This document shows positions 6,622 to 14,834 of a stretch of 34,775 nt of DNA, in pieces. Source of the stretch: a virus. Where the stretch lies: IMG/VR virus record IMGVR_UViG_3300027970_000080, positions 1 through 34,775 of that record; one strand, written 5' to 3'. The position numbers and the translations under genes were made by a program. The notes below the pieces were generated by a model that was given only the letters and a program-made list of their open reading frames with translations, had not been told where the DNA came from and searched no databases. Every line of letters starts with the position of its first letter. Within the stretch, counting starts at the first letter, position 1.

Positions 6622-9399
6622 ATGAAGTTCATTTGTTCTGTAAACGAAGTAGTCGCTCAGCACGTCCATCCAAAAACTGGAAAGATACCTGTAGGCGGAA
6701 ACTTTGCAGCATTCAACCTTAATTGGGTAGCAAAGGAGCTGACTGCGTCAGATCTAGCAACCGAGTTATCACAGGGTTATGGTCTATGCGCGTGGCACCT
6801 ACTTGAAGGCAAGAGACAATCCGAATCGACCGGCGTAATTAAAGCCGGAATGATCATAGTTGATATAGATAACCAGGAAGATCGGAAAGATTCCGATGGA
6901 AACAAGGTACAGAGACAAGAACTTACTTTTGACCAAGCACTCGAACTAGATATTTGCAAAAAATATCTAACGCTTGCCTATTACTCTCCCTCAACAACAT
7001 CAGAGTGGCCACGGTTCAGATTAGTTTTTGGTTTAGAGAAACCGATAATTGACCCAGGGTTTTATAAATTTTTTACACAGAAAATATACGCACAGATTCC
7101 TGGTTCAGATATAAGAGCTACAACAGTACCCAACCTTTTTTATGGCCCCAAAAAAGGTGAGAAAGTTTTTGAAATATCTGGGAACTACATCCCAGCTTCA
7201 AAACAAGATGAAGCTCACAAAGTATATTTAGCTACACCAAAAGAAGAAAGCCGGGACGATAAGACTGCCGAAGACATAATGAATACATTAACAATCAGTG
7301 AAGAAGGACTAGATCTTAAAAAATTGGTGTCAACTACTGTACGCTCAGTTTTAGATGGCGAGGCAGTAGAGGACCGAAGCTCAACAATGGCAGCGGTTTT
7401 TAAGGAGCTCATAGGCTGGAGTAATTGGTTGACAACACATGGTATGCCTGTGTGCGCATCAGCGTTGACAGTAGCACACCAAGCGTTCTATAATATCTAT
7501 GCCTACCCTCACGACCTGGACAGCAAATTTGACCGAATCTTAAACTCGATAAAAGACGCGACTGACATCCAGCCTGCGATCGCTCTGGCTTCAGACTTAG
7601 GTTCTTTGGCCATATGGAAAAAAATTAAGAACATCGACTACAAGCTCTATCAACAACATGCGACTGAAGAGATCAAAGAACAACTCAAACAACTCAAAAA
7701 AGCACAAGTAAACGCTGTCCTAGATTTTTCTTCCTTTCTACTCGACAGCCCGATTGAAACCAAACCAGACACGGCTATCTCAAAAACTACACAAGAAAAT
7801 CAAATGCAAGTCCCATCAACACCCACACAGCTGATCAACCTTCAAAACGCAGGGAATAGTCAAAACCGTCAGTTCTCTGAGAACGATGTCGCAGACATAA
7901 TCGTCACTAATCAAGGCGACGACTTTCTGTACGACAGTAGCCTAGATCAGTTTTATCACTACGACTTTGATTACGATCTGTGGTATCAACAAGACGAACA
8001 ACATATCAAACGAAGGATTGTTAAAGCACTCGACTCATTTGTTTTAGCTGGTGTATTGCCTAAATACACTTCAGCAACAATAAACAGTGTGTACTTAATA
8101 CTGAAAGCCAAGCTTTTGCGCTCCGATGACGGAGGTAGAAAGAGTATTTGGAGTAAGTCAAAAGGTCTTATTGCTTTCCAGAACGGTGTACTAGACACGC
8201 GCACATTTGAATTCTTGGAGGGAAAACATAAAAATTTATTCTTAAGACATAAACTGCAATACGCTTACAACGGTAAGGCAAAGTGCCCGGAGTTTAAAGC
8301 CTGGTTAAAGAGCTCTCTTAATGCGGGCCAGGAGCTTCTGATTCAAGCTTTTGCCCGAGCAATACTAACGGGTTATACAGCAGGAGAACGGTTTTTACAC
8401 TTAGTCGGTCCTGGCGGAACAGGAAAGTCAACCATGCAACAAATCATGGTTGCGTTAGCAGGCTTTCACGGAACACATACGTCTAGCCTTGAGATTATTG
8501 AGACTAACAAATTTGAAACGTACAACCTAATCAGCAAGCGCTTGCTGTTGCTTACAGACGAAAGCAACTACAACAAACGTATGGACATACTTAAAAAGCT
8601 CACCTCCGCCTCAGATACACTACGTGCCGAGCGAAAGTACGGCAAAGAGATTATCAGTTTTAAACCTGAGTGCTTGGTCTGTATAGCTAGTAACGAACAC
8701 ATAACGTCTAACGATTCTAGTAGTGGACTCGAAAGGAGACGACTTACGATTCTTATGGACAAGGTTGTACCTCCTAGTTCCAGAAAAGAACTAATCAGTG
8801 TCCACGATGATCACATCGAAGGGTCGTTTGAACCTGAAATGAGTGGCATCGTCACATGGGCGCTGTCTATGTCTTACGACCAAATGAAGGATGTTTTAGC
8901 TAACCCAACTAAGCATGTGCCTTCACTCAACAAGACAAATATAGATGCGCTCTTGTTCAATAACCAATTTGTTTCGTGGCTTAACGACTGTTGTCTGTAT
9001 GCACCAAATACGCACACACCTATTGGTCAAGGAGCACGAAAGCCCTCGGTGGATGAATCCGAAAAAGGTATGTACGTATCAAACTCATATGGTGCTCTGT
9101 ATCCTAGCTATGCAAACTTCTGCAAGGCCTGTGGCTATAAGCCAGCAGCTAAACACAGATTCATTGAGCGAACCAAAGAAGCTCTAATCAACATCCTTAA
9201 ACTGGACGGCATTGAGCTTCTGTTAAAAGATGGTATTCCTTCTATGAAGGGTTTGCGTTTGAAAGGATATGATCTAAAGTCGGACCGGGCTGCAACCGGG
9301 CCTGATCGACTGCCCTCACCAGTTGAGTTTGCTCAAGATCCCACGACATCCATCTGGAACTCTGCCTTTCAAAAACATGACACGCCTACCGAAACTTGA
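6622..9399 (+). CDS. primase-helicase (AEP-like primase plus D5/P4-type SF3 helicase)
   Basis: A 925-residue replicative enzyme that should unwind and prime phage DNA. The N-terminus is AEP-primase-like, with a D81-x-D83 pair in IIVDIDN and a PRFRLVF strand (130-136) carrying candidate conserved Arg residues. The C-terminal half holds a D5_N-like segment and an SF3 helicase: Walker A GPGGTGKS (596-603), Walker B with D646-E647 (LLLLTDESN), the motif C Asn in ASNEH (N691) and an arginine cluster GLERRR (702-707). The full motif set suggests an active protein. It overlaps the following membrane-protein gene by 23 bases. Confidence 0.88.
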   Translation: MKFICSVNEVVAQHVHPKTGKIPVGGNFAAFNLNWVAKELTASDLATELSQGYGLCAWHLLEGKRQSESTGVIKAGMIIVDIDNQEDRKDSDGNKVQRQELTFDQALELDICKKYLTLAYYSPSTTSEWPRFRLVFGLEKPIIDPGFYKFFTQKIYAQIPGSDIRATTVPNLFYGPKKGEKVFEISGNYIPASKQDEAHKVYLATPKEESRDDKTAEDIMNTLTISEEGLDLKKLVSTTVRSVLDGEAVEDRSSTMAAVFKELIGWSNWLTTHGMPVCASALTVAHQAFYNIYAYPHDLDSKFDRILNSIKDATDIQPAIALASDLGSLAIWKKIKNIDYKLYQQHATEEIKEQLKQLKKAQVNAVLDFSSFLLDSPIETKPDTAISKTTQENQMQVPSTPTQLINLQNAGNSQNRQFSENDVADIIVTNQGDDFLYDSSLDQFYHYDFDYDLWYQQDEQHIKRRIVKALDSFVLAGVLPKYTSATINSVYLILKAKLLRSDDGGRKSIWSKSKGLIAFQNGVLDTRTFEFLEGKHKNLFLRHKLQYAYNGKAKCPEFKAWLKSSLNAGQELLIQAFARAILTGYTAGERFLHLVGPGGTGKSTMQQIMVALAGFHGTHTSSLEIIETNKFETYNLISKRLLLLTDESNYNKRMDILKKLTSASDTLRAERKYGKEIISFKPECLVCIASNEHITSNDSSSGLERRRLTILMDKVVPPSSRKELISVHDDHIEGSFEPEMSGIVTWALSMSYDQMKDVLANPTKHVPSLNKTNIDALLFNNQFVSWLNDCCLYAPNTHTPIGQGARKPSVDESEKGMYVSNSYGALYPSYANFCKACGYKPAAKHRFIERTKEALINILKLDGIELLLKDGIPSMKGLRLKGYDLKSDRAATGPDRLPSPVEFAQDPTTSIWNSAFQKHDTPTET

Positions 9400-9958
9400 T
9401 CTAACACTAGTAATCGCCGGAGTCCTAGGGATCGGTGCCTACACAGCAGTGGCTTCTCCTGAAAACCTTGGAGCAGCTCTTGCTTTTGGAGGAGGTTTAC
9501 TAGGAGGTGCCAGTATTGTGCGCGAACGTTCGTGGGCTGCCAAGAGTCAAGAGGAGACTTCAATAAAAGTCACGTCAACTTTTACAGCTCTTTACGAAAA
9601 TAATGGTGGTCTTGTTGATCCTTTTCAACTCGCGTACCTTGCAAACATCGAGCCTGAACGTGCCTACGCATTCTTATCTTCCCTTGCTCAGAACACAGGT
9701 GGAAAAACAATAAACGTTAAAAATGAAGGCCACGTGGTCTTTGAGTTTCCGCATACAAAAAGTACGCTTGAAGAACTCACTCTCAATGCACAAAACTGGG
9801 TTAAAGCTCAGAATCAAGAACTGGTGTTAGAGCTCCAGAAACACAAACAGTTTATTAGTCTTCTTCAAGCTCAACAGGCTCAGCAAGCACAACAAGCTAG
9901 AACAAATGCTTTAGCCTCTTCTGAGACTCAGTCAGATATAGACCCTTGGACTAGGTAG
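9377..9958 (+). CDS. membrane protein with winged-helix-like and coiled-coil parts
   Basis: The frame is open from 9323, but the ATG at 9377 is chosen because it limits the overlap with the primase-helicase to 23 bases. Residues about 8-50 form two hydrophobic, Gly/Ala-rich segments (LTLVIAGVLGIGAYTAV; LGAALAFGGGLLGGASIV), probably a membrane hairpin. A soluble part (about 70-130) has the look of a small winged-helix fold (GLVDPFQLAYLANIEPERAY). The end is Gln/Ala-rich with coiled-coil character. Similar small cyanobacterial membrane proteins with this layout exist, but I cannot name a family. It converges with thyX; the stops overlap by 8 bases. Confidence 0.6.
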   Translation: MTRLPKLDLTLVIAGVLGIGAYTAVASPENLGAALAFGGGLLGGASIVRERSWAAKSQEETSIKVTSTFTALYENNGGLVDPFQLAYLANIEPERAYAFLSSLAQNTGGKTINVKNEGHVVFEFPHTKSTLEELTLNAQNWVKAQNQELVLELQKHKQFISLLQAQQAQQAQQARTNALASSETQSDIDPWTR

Positions 9959-10643
9959 GCTCACCAAAGTCCCAACCAGCTAAAGAGGGATCGTCAACGG
10001 TTTTAATTGCTTTGTAAACAATAGGAAGCTCTTTCTTTAAAATACGTCCAATGCTGTGGGCTATATTCCGATGCTCTAGTTGAGTGTTCTCTTTGCCACG
10101 CAGGCCAACGTAATGAATAAAAGATCTTATTGTGCCACTCATATGCACTCTTGTTGTTGTGTACTCTGGTAAAACATTTCGTGCACACTCTTTTGCTATT
10201 CCAAGCTCAAGCATCTCGCGGTATACACTTTTAATATCTTGATCAATAAACTTAAGTTTCTCCCAAAAGTAGTTTCGTAGATCTCCTGATATCTCTTCTG
10301 CGCTGCTCTGTCGGTTAGTCTCCGCTTGTAGTCGCAGATCAAATTTGAACTCGTCTTTTACATCAGGTAAAACTTCACTTGGGTCTGAATACCTTTGCGA
10401 CAACTCTTGAAAGGTAAAACTACGGTGCCTTAGTAGTTGCGGCGAAATAGCCCGAGTTGTAGCTATCTCAAAGGATGCCGAAGCTTGTTCAAAGACACTC
10501 CAGTGCCCATGCCGAACACAAAAACTTAAGAGTCTAGTAAATTCTTCTCTATCTGGATCTTTGGTTGATACTCGTGCGTGACGAGCAATAGTTTTTTCAG
10601 ATTTTGGTGTGATCCAATTGAGCTCAGCCGAATGAAGCTTCAC
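9951..10643 (-). CDS. thyX: flavin-dependent thymidylate synthase ThyX
   Basis: ThyX makes dTMP from dUMP using FAD, NADPH and methylene-tetrahydrofolate, supplying thymidine for phage DNA. The diagnostic RHR-x7-S motif is exact: R72-H73-R74 and S82, within RHRSFTFQELSQRYS. The length of 230 residues is normal. The start is GTG, overlapping the stop of the preceding 46-codon gene as TAGTG, so it is probably translationally coupled. It is the last gene of a minus-strand operon whose first gene is the endolysin, not part of the replication block it faces. Phage-encoded ThyX is well known in cyanophages. Confidence 0.94.
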   Translation of the reverse strand: MKLHSAELNWITPKSEKTIARHARVSTKDPDREEFTRLLSFCVRHGHWSVFEQASASFEIATTRAISPQLLRHRSFTFQELSQRYSDPSEVLPDVKDEFKFDLRLQAETNRQSSAEEISGDLRNYFWEKLKFIDQDIKSVYREMLELGIAKECARNVLPEYTTTRVHMSGTIRSFIHYVGLRGKENTQLEHRNIAHSIGRILKKELPIVYKAIKTVDDPSLAGWDFGEPT

Positions 10644-10783
10644 TAGCTACGGGGGAACGCTTGTTGGTACCTTAATCTAGCAGTGAGTTCAGTTGGATTT
10701 GACACCAACCTAGCAACGTCAGCCGGACCCATTCCGAGACGCATCCCCGCCATACGAATAGGTTCACCGCCGTTAGTCATCAT
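10643..10783 (-). CDS. small protein, 46 aa
   Basis: A short gene tied to both neighbours: its ATG overlaps the upstream stop as TAATG, and its TAG overlaps the thyX GTG as TAGTG. The product (MMTNGGEPIRMAGMRLGMGP..., ending ARLRYQQAFPRS) is Met/Gly-rich and basic and has no recognised family. Two perfect one-base stop/start junctions, with no gap, make a real gene much more likely than chance. It may serve mainly to couple thyX translation to the upstream gene. Confidence 0.6.
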   Translation of the reverse strand: MMTNGGEPIRMAGMRLGMGPADVARLVSNPTELTARLRYQQAFPRS

Positions 10784-11307
10784 TATTTTTTAACCCTGGG
10801 CATATTTAAAGGCATTTGCATAGGCAAAGACCCAGCCGTTCTGTAGCTTTGAGGATACGAAGCGTACGCTTTATCAGGTACATTTAAGAACGTTTGGTCA
10901 GGCGACGCAGTCAGGATTTGTAACTTTGCTCTCATATCAGGGGTCATAGTGTTTTGTGTATCAACTAGGTACTGAGCTTTACTCATATCAAGCGCCCGCA
11001 TAGGCATCTTTAAAGAATCCTTATGGTTATACCCGGCTGGCCCAGTTAACTCTGCACTCTCAACAATATTTCCCTCGCCATATTGAATAGGACCAATAGG
11101 TTCGCGAGCATACTCACCACGGTCGCGACGATACTGGGTATAGATCCGATTCATGTCATCAATTGTTATAGCCCGTCGAGCTTCAATTGCTTCAGCCGTA
11201 TTGGCATACATCGAAGGCTTTTCAGTCGCAAGCGTACCAATTGGCTTAACTCGCTCAGCCATCGGGCCGAGACCGCCCGGACGTTGCATGAAGTTGTGCT
11301 TTTCCAT
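10783..11307 (-). CDS. hypothetical protein, 174 aa
   Basis: A Met/Pro/Gly-rich hydrophilic protein (start MEKHNFMQRPGGLGPMAERV) with a helical middle (AEAIEARRAITIDDMNRIYTQ) and a repeated 'PMQMPLNMP' tail. No membrane segment, signal peptide or known domain is seen. It is 9 bases downstream of the HNH-like gene and coupled by TAATG to the 46-aa gene. Its composition and place among late genes suggest a minor virion or scaffold-type protein, but that is inference. Confidence 0.6.
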   Translation of the reverse strand: MEKHNFMQRPGGLGPMAERVKPIGTLATEKPSMYANTAEAIEARRAITIDDMNRIYTQYRRDRGEYAREPIGPIQYGEGNIVESAELTGPAGYNHKDSLKMPMRALDMSKAQYLVDTQNTMTPDMRAKLQILTASPDQTFLNVPDKAYASYPQSYRTAGSLPMQMPLNMPRVKK

Positions 11308-11316
11308 TTTTCTAGT

Positions 11317-11550
11317 CTAACTCCGTTTGGGCTGTTTCTCGCGGTTAGTTTTTTCAGACACTACACGAAGATTTGAAGGGCTGTTGTCCTCGGGGTTGAA
11401 GTTTTTATGATCTACCTCCTTACCATCACCTTTATGTACGCGACCATTTTTTTCCATGTATCGACGAGCTTTATTTCGTGCGGCACGACGTTTCTTCTGC
11501 TCCTCCGTACCTCCGTGCTCTCTATACTCCTTGGCGTAATCTCTAGCCAT
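11317..11550 (-). CDS. small basic HNH-like protein, 77 aa
   Basis: The ATG at 11550 overlaps the endolysin stop as TAATG, which argues against the longer open frame from 11574. The N-terminus is highly basic (KKRRAARNKARRYMEKN). The C-terminal half has VDHKNF.PEDNSPSNLRVVS followed by NREK, a pattern known from small phage HNH proteins (D-H, then N and N). It may be a nicking endonuclease that assists packaging, but cysteine pairs are absent and activity is uncertain. Confidence 0.62.
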   Translation of the reverse strand: MARDYAKEYREHGGTEEQKKRRAARNKARRYMEKNGRVHKGDGKEVDHKNFNPEDNSPSNLRVVSEKTNREKQPKRS

Positions 11551-12785
11551 TATTTGGACCCCTTGATATACCAACCACTCTTATCACCAGTAACCATCCA
11601 CCGGGGGCCAAGATTCTTCTTGGAGTACAACTTACTCTTGCCGTCACTGGAGATATAGCCTCCCGAGACAAGATCTAAATCCCCGAACGGATCGTGAACA
11701 ATAAGATTTTTTCTATCGGCAGTTACGCCTATACAACAAATCCAGTGACCCCCTCCCGTTGGTGCGGTGACAGGACCTTTATGAAGAATACCTATGGGAA
11801 CCGGAATGCCTTTTTGCAACAAAGATTCGATATCACTCCACGTCCCAGTTTGAACAAAAGAGGCCGAAATTCCAAAATCTTTAAGAGCTTTAAGCTGCGA
11901 CGAAGCTTCTGTGGTGTCCCCATAGCTATATACAACTTTTATATACTCGTCATCTATGTTTATAGCTTCAGGATCTAAACCACTCAACATCATGGCGCAG
12001 CTACTTGAATAACATGTGCGCATAGGGTCTTTATAATTGTCACGCTGCGAGTAGTAAGGCACCGCTAACCTAATTTCAGCAGTCGGTTTCTTTACAACAT
12101 CTTTTTCTACATCGTTAATAATTTTCCAGTGGTCGGGAAAAATCCACCAATCACCTGCGGGCTCGGCTGTAAGAAAGACTTTTTGATGGTTTTCACCTGC
12201 ATACATCCTTAGTTCGGTCCACTGCCACGCTGAATCTTTCGGTACAAACAGTTTTTCTTCAGGTTTTAGCTCATTGCTCGCTACCGGACGACGTTTTAGC
12301 CAAGTATCTTGTCTGGCTAAAATTGATTTTGACAACAAAGGATGTTTAACTTTTTCTAAAAACAGTTTACGCTCGGCCTCACGACGACGTACTAATCCGG
12401 GAGACGCCTCTTCGCCACCGGCTTTTACCCAGCGTAAAAATTCAGCAGAGACAACTACTCGAGTCACTCCTTCGTTCAGTAATTTTAATAAAGTTGAGTT
12501 TATAAATGCTGTCGGACCTACATTAAAAGTGAACGAAACAAGAGCGTCATACTCATTCTGATTGAGTTTTGCTACAACAAAAGAACTTACACACTGCTGA
12601 GCACTCTCAGTATCACTCGCTAAGTAACGGTTAGCCTGCTCTTCAGTAATGGTAAGGCCTTCTTTAACGTCAGAACCCGTATGCCCATAACCAATTGTTA
12701 ATATATTTGCGGGGCATCGGTAAGCAGTCAGCTCTAAGCCTTCAAACTCTTTAATTAAATCGAGTCCTTTTGAAGATAACCGCAT
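11550..12785 (-). CDS. bifunctional endolysin: GH24 lysozyme plus C39-like peptidase
   Basis: A 411-residue endolysin with two catalytic domains. Residues about 1-148 are a GH24 muramidase: the E-8aa-D/C-5aa-T triad is E15, C24, T30 (FEGL..., then TIGYGHT). The Cys variant is known in this family. A middle SH3-like segment (about 160-224, with TWLKRRPV...ELKPEEKLFVP) is typical of cyanobacterial cell-wall proteins. Residues about 240-411 match the C39_2 peptidase pattern: C258 (CYSSSCAMML), H347 (GGGHW) and D365 (HDPFG). The start is ATG 12785; a TTG at 12791 is a less likely one. It heads the operon that ends with thyX. Confidence 0.85.
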   Translation of the reverse strand: MRLSSKGLDLIKEFEGLELTAYRCPANILTIGYGHTGSDVKEGLTITEEQANRYLASDTESAQQCVSSFVVAKLNQNEYDALVSFTFNVGPTAFINSTLLKLLNEGVTRVVVSAEFLRWVKAGGEEASPGLVRRREAERKLFLEKVKHPLLSKSILARQDTWLKRRPVASNELKPEEKLFVPKDSAWQWTELRMYAGENHQKVFLTAEPAGDWWIFPDHWKIINDVEKDVVKKPTAEIRLAVPYYSQRDNYKDPMRTCYSSSCAMMLSGLDPEAINIDDEYIKVVYSYGDTTEASSQLKALKDFGISASFVQTGTWSDIESLLQKGIPVPIGILHKGPVTAPTGGGHWICCIGVTADRKNLIVHDPFGDLDLVSGGYISSDGKSKLYSKKNLGPRWMVTGDKSGWYIKGSK

Positions 12786-12815
12786 GGCCAACGAACAAGC
12801 TTTAGGTACTCTTGC

Positions 12816-12844
12816 AAAGAACCAACAAAAAAGAAAGGTTCTTT
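12816..12844. repeat. 8-bp inverted repeat upstream of endolysin
   Basis: AAAGAACC (12816-12823) and GGTTCTTT (12837-12844) form a perfect 8-bp stem with a 13-nt A-rich loop, in the 93-base gap before the endolysin start (minus strand). No T run follows on either strand in the way expected of a terminator, so a 5'-UTR hairpin or operator for the endolysin operon is possible. Confidence 0.35.
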
Positions 12845-12878
12845 TGGTTAACTACAGATAAAAAACAGAAAATAAATG

Positions 12879-13277
12879 TTACGCGGCAGTTATAGTCACC
12901 CGATACTCTGTAGCACTACGATCACTGCGGTCTACATACACAGTAGCTGTATCGTTGTTGGTTACTGAATAAGTAAAGCTTGAGTCAGCTCGACGAGTAA
13001 TTTTAGGCGCTTCAGCTTCACCAGCTACAGTTCCATCTGCTTTAAGAACGCGCACACCACGCACAGCAAAAGCTTCAGCTGTCAAAGTAACGGTAGCTGT
13101 TCCTGTGGTTCCGTAAGTAATCTCGTAAACATCAGCTAAAGGAAAGGAACCATCCCCCGCAAACGAACGATAATTGTTTATAGTGACGTTAGATCCGTTA
13201 CTAGTTCGGACCTGACCAAAACGGGTAATACCTTCGGGAGCAGCTCCAATCTCACGGTTGAACGTTACTTCAGCCAT
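12879..13277 (-). CDS. beta-rich probable virion protein, 132 aa
   Basis: A soluble, Thr/Val/Ala-rich protein with alternating hydrophobic residues (VTINNYRSFA, VYEITYGTTGTATVTLTAEAFAVRG, FTYSVTNNDTATVYVDRSD), which predicts an all-beta fold. There are no cysteines or enzyme motifs. Small beta proteins of this kind serve as phage decoration, head-fibre or tail proteins. It sits upstream of the endolysin on the same strand. The exact role is unknown. Confidence 0.6.
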   Translation of the reverse strand: MAEVTFNREIGAAPEGITRFGQVRTSNGSNVTINNYRSFAGDGSFPLADVYEITYGTTGTATVTLTAEAFAVRGVRVLKADGTVAGEAEAPKITRRADSSFTYSVTNNDTATVYVDRSDRSATEYRVTITAA

Positions 13278-13312
13278 TTTAAAAACCCACCTGTTTAGTA
13301 AGATTCTAAACC

Positions 13313-13648
13313 ATGGAAAACAAAAAGAACTACAACAGAGTGAATGCCTTAATTTATGAACTTATTATCTTCTTAGAACAGATTTTTTCAGGTTTAACCA
13401 GAAATAAACTTATACAAAGGATTAAGGACAATTGTCAAGACGATTGGACAGAGTTTAGAGTTTTGCTTTTTTTGGAGGAGCTAGATAAAGAGACAGCAGA
13501 AGTGCAAAAAAAATGGAAAGAGGAAGAACAAAAACTTATGAAACCTATATACACTGAATTACCTCCAGATGGTTCCAACGCTCAGGATCTGTTAGGAGGC
13601 GAGATGAGACTTACTTCCCCTTGGATGCACGATAAGCCCGAGCCTTAG
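13313..13648 (+). CDS. hypothetical protein, 111 aa
   Basis: A plus-strand gene in a mostly minus-strand region, starting 36 bases from the divergent 12879-13277 gene. The protein is helical and charged, with a hydrophobic stretch (ALIYELIIFLEQIFSGL, about 12-28) then a Glu/Lys-rich helix (about 62-75) with coiled-coil character. No family is recognised. Its 3' end overlaps the convergent gene at 13611 by 38 bases. Confidence 0.5.
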   Translation: MENKKNYNRVNALIYELIIFLEQIFSGLTRNKLIQRIKDNCQDDWTEFRVLLFLEELDKETAEVQKKWKEEEQKLMKPIYTELPPDGSNAQDLLGGEMRLTSPWMHDKPEP

Positions 13649-13823
13649 CACTTGCTCTTTTAGCAGTTTCAGTATTCTCTATATGAGTGTTAACTGGTTT
13701 ACCACGCGTGGCAGCTTTCTTTTTTTCATCTGTTGCACGACGTTCTTCAGGAGACATATTTGCCCAAGCAGCCCTAGGTAAATACCTTTCAGTGCGACCT
13801 TTTTCGCGAGCTAAATCAGCCAT
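13611..13823 (-). CDS. small basic protein, 70 aa
   Basis: A Lys/Arg/Ala-rich protein (MADLAREKGRTERYLPRAAW..., ending AKARAYRASKGK) with a probable helical hairpin and no cysteines. Short basic proteins of this type recur in phages near virion genes and may bind DNA. No named family is assigned. The gene overlaps the convergent gene 13313-13648 by 38 bases. Confidence 0.5.
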   Translation of the reverse strand: MADLAREKGRTERYLPRAAWANMSPEERRATDEKKKAATRGKPVNTHIENTETAKRASAKARAYRASKGK

Positions 13824-13856
13824 GAGCTAAGGATTTCTTTGTCCTATTATCGTGCA

Positions 13857-14081
13857 CTATTTCTTTTTTTCGTACTCTTCTCGTGTGCCCCAGTCTTCCT
13901 TGCCCCATTTACTTAAACGATTTTCAGATGATTTCTTTCCTTCGTAGCTTCCACCCATTTCTTTGTAGTACTTTGTAGCTAACTGCATTGCCCTAGCGCT
14001 GTGGCCACCCATACGCTTCCTTGCCTTAGCCTTTGCTCGGGCCCACTTTTCAGGGTCTCTCTTTTTTGCAATTTCAGCCAT
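13857..14081 (-). CDS. small basic protein, DUF5872-like
   Basis: A 74-residue basic protein. The pattern ARAMQLATKYYKEMGGSY, a Gly-Lys-Lys turn, then N-x-L-S-K-W-x-K-E-D-W matches what I remember of the DUF5872 family (KLYK..GGGY....LSKWTKEDW), which is found in viruses and bacteria and has no known function. That family name is from memory and should be confirmed. The N-terminus (KKRDPEKWARAKAKARKR) is a basic helix. It lies 33 bases from the next minus-strand gene. Confidence 0.55.
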   Translation of the reverse strand: MAEIAKKRDPEKWARAKAKARKRMGGHSARAMQLATKYYKEMGGSYEGKKSSENRLSKWGKEDWGTREEYEKKK

Positions 14082-14125
14082 GTAAAATATTTCCGTGTGT
14101 TCTAGCGTAATTTAGCAAGTGCTAC

Positions 14126-14131
14126 TATAAT
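14126..14131 (+). promoter_or_regulatory. -10 promoter element before holin-like gene
   Basis: A perfect TATAAT lies 22 bases before the ATG at 14154. No TTGACA-like -35 box is present at the usual distance, so this would be a -10-only promoter, a type used by cyanobacteria. It is the best consensus -10 in the window. Confidence 0.4.
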
Positions 14132-14153
14132 TTTAATAGATCTTGCCAAGAAA

Positions 14154-14333
14154 ATGTTAAACCACCTCACACAAAATTGGACTGAAATCGTAGGCGTTGC
14201 TGCTGCCGTCCACGTGCTGGCTCTGGCTGTTGTTAACTTGACACCTACACCAAAAGACGACGCAGTGTACGGTAAAGTTTACAGGGCTGTTGAACTTTTG
14301 GCTGGAATCTTCACAAAGTTGGTTAAGAAATAG
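14154..14333 (+). CDS. small membrane protein, holin-like, 59 aa
   Basis: Short gene of 59 codons plus stop. The protein (MLNHLTQNWTEIVGVAAAVH...) has one hydrophobic segment at about residues 11-28 (EIVGVAAAVHVLALAVVN), then TPTPKDD and a Lys-containing amphipathic end (VELLAGIFTKLVKK). A small single- or double-span protein with a conserved NLTPTPKDD segment is familiar from phage small membrane proteins that are often annotated as holins. A role in releasing the endolysins is plausible but not proved. A TATAAT lies 22 bases upstream. It ends directly beside the convergent HNH gene. Confidence 0.6.
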   Translation: MLNHLTQNWTEIVGVAAAVHVLALAVVNLTPTPKDDAVYGKVYRAVELLAGIFTKLVKK

Positions 14334-14702
14334 TTAGGCAGCTTCAATTAAAATAGGAACAGTAGAAGCTAGTGTTAACTCACTAGAGTTGAATTCATCT
14401 TGGTGTAACCAGTGAAGAATTAAAGTTTCTTTTTCTTCCGTCCAAAAGGATTGAGATCTAAACCATATATACCAATTTTCAGAACCTTTAAGAATATTAC
14501 AGTCGCCACAGGCGGCTATCAGGTTGTTTTTAGTGGTCGGTCCTCCTGCAGACCTTGGAATGACATGATCTAGAGTAGCTGGATTTAATTTGCCGCAATA
14601 GGCACAGCATCCCCATTCATCAAGTATTTGTTTTCTAAATGTTTTTCGCGCACATTTCTTTTGAAGACAGGATAGGTTGAAAATCAAATCCCGTTCGCTC
14701 AC
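14334..14702 (-). CDS. HNH endonuclease
   Basis: A 122-residue HNH nuclease with the full family signature: C33-x-x-C36 (CCAYCGK), D45-H46 in LDHVIPRSAGG, N60 and the second C65-x-x-C68 with N69 (AACGDCN). These residues bind Zn and the catalytic metal. Unlike the HNH_3-like proteins elsewhere in the window, its active-site set is intact, so it may be a free-standing homing endonuclease or a packaging-associated nuclease. The start is GTG. It converges with the holin-like gene without a gap. Confidence 0.85.
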   Translation of the reverse strand: MSERDLIFNLSCLQKKCARKTFRKQILDEWGCCAYCGKLNPATLDHVIPRSAGGPTTKNNLIAACGDCNILKGSENWYIWFRSQSFWTEEKETLILHWLHQDEFNSSELTLASTVPILIEAA

Positions 14703-14733
14703 AAGTGTGAGTGCGGCTAAATATATTTTAGCA

Positions 14734-14765
14734 AGAAATGTAACTCAAAATTATCTTACATTTCT
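14734..14765. repeat. 10-bp perfect inverted repeat
   Basis: AGAAATGTAA (14734-14743) and TTACATTTCT (14756-14765) flank a 12-nt loop in the 132-base gap between the HNH gene and the 974-aa gene. A second, overlapping small palindrome (TTACA...TGTAA) reuses the right arm. No T run follows, so an operator or transcript-processing hairpin is more likely than a terminator. Confidence 0.45.
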
Positions 14766-14834
14766 GTAAAAAATTAGTGAATGTTCTTTAAAAGCGCAGT
14801 TAATTAATGCTTTAACTCTGCCTTAAAGTTAAAA

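Noticed and set aside
12816-12844. Terminator at the inverted repeat before the endolysin
   Set aside because: No T run follows the stem on either strand; kept only as an inverted repeat.
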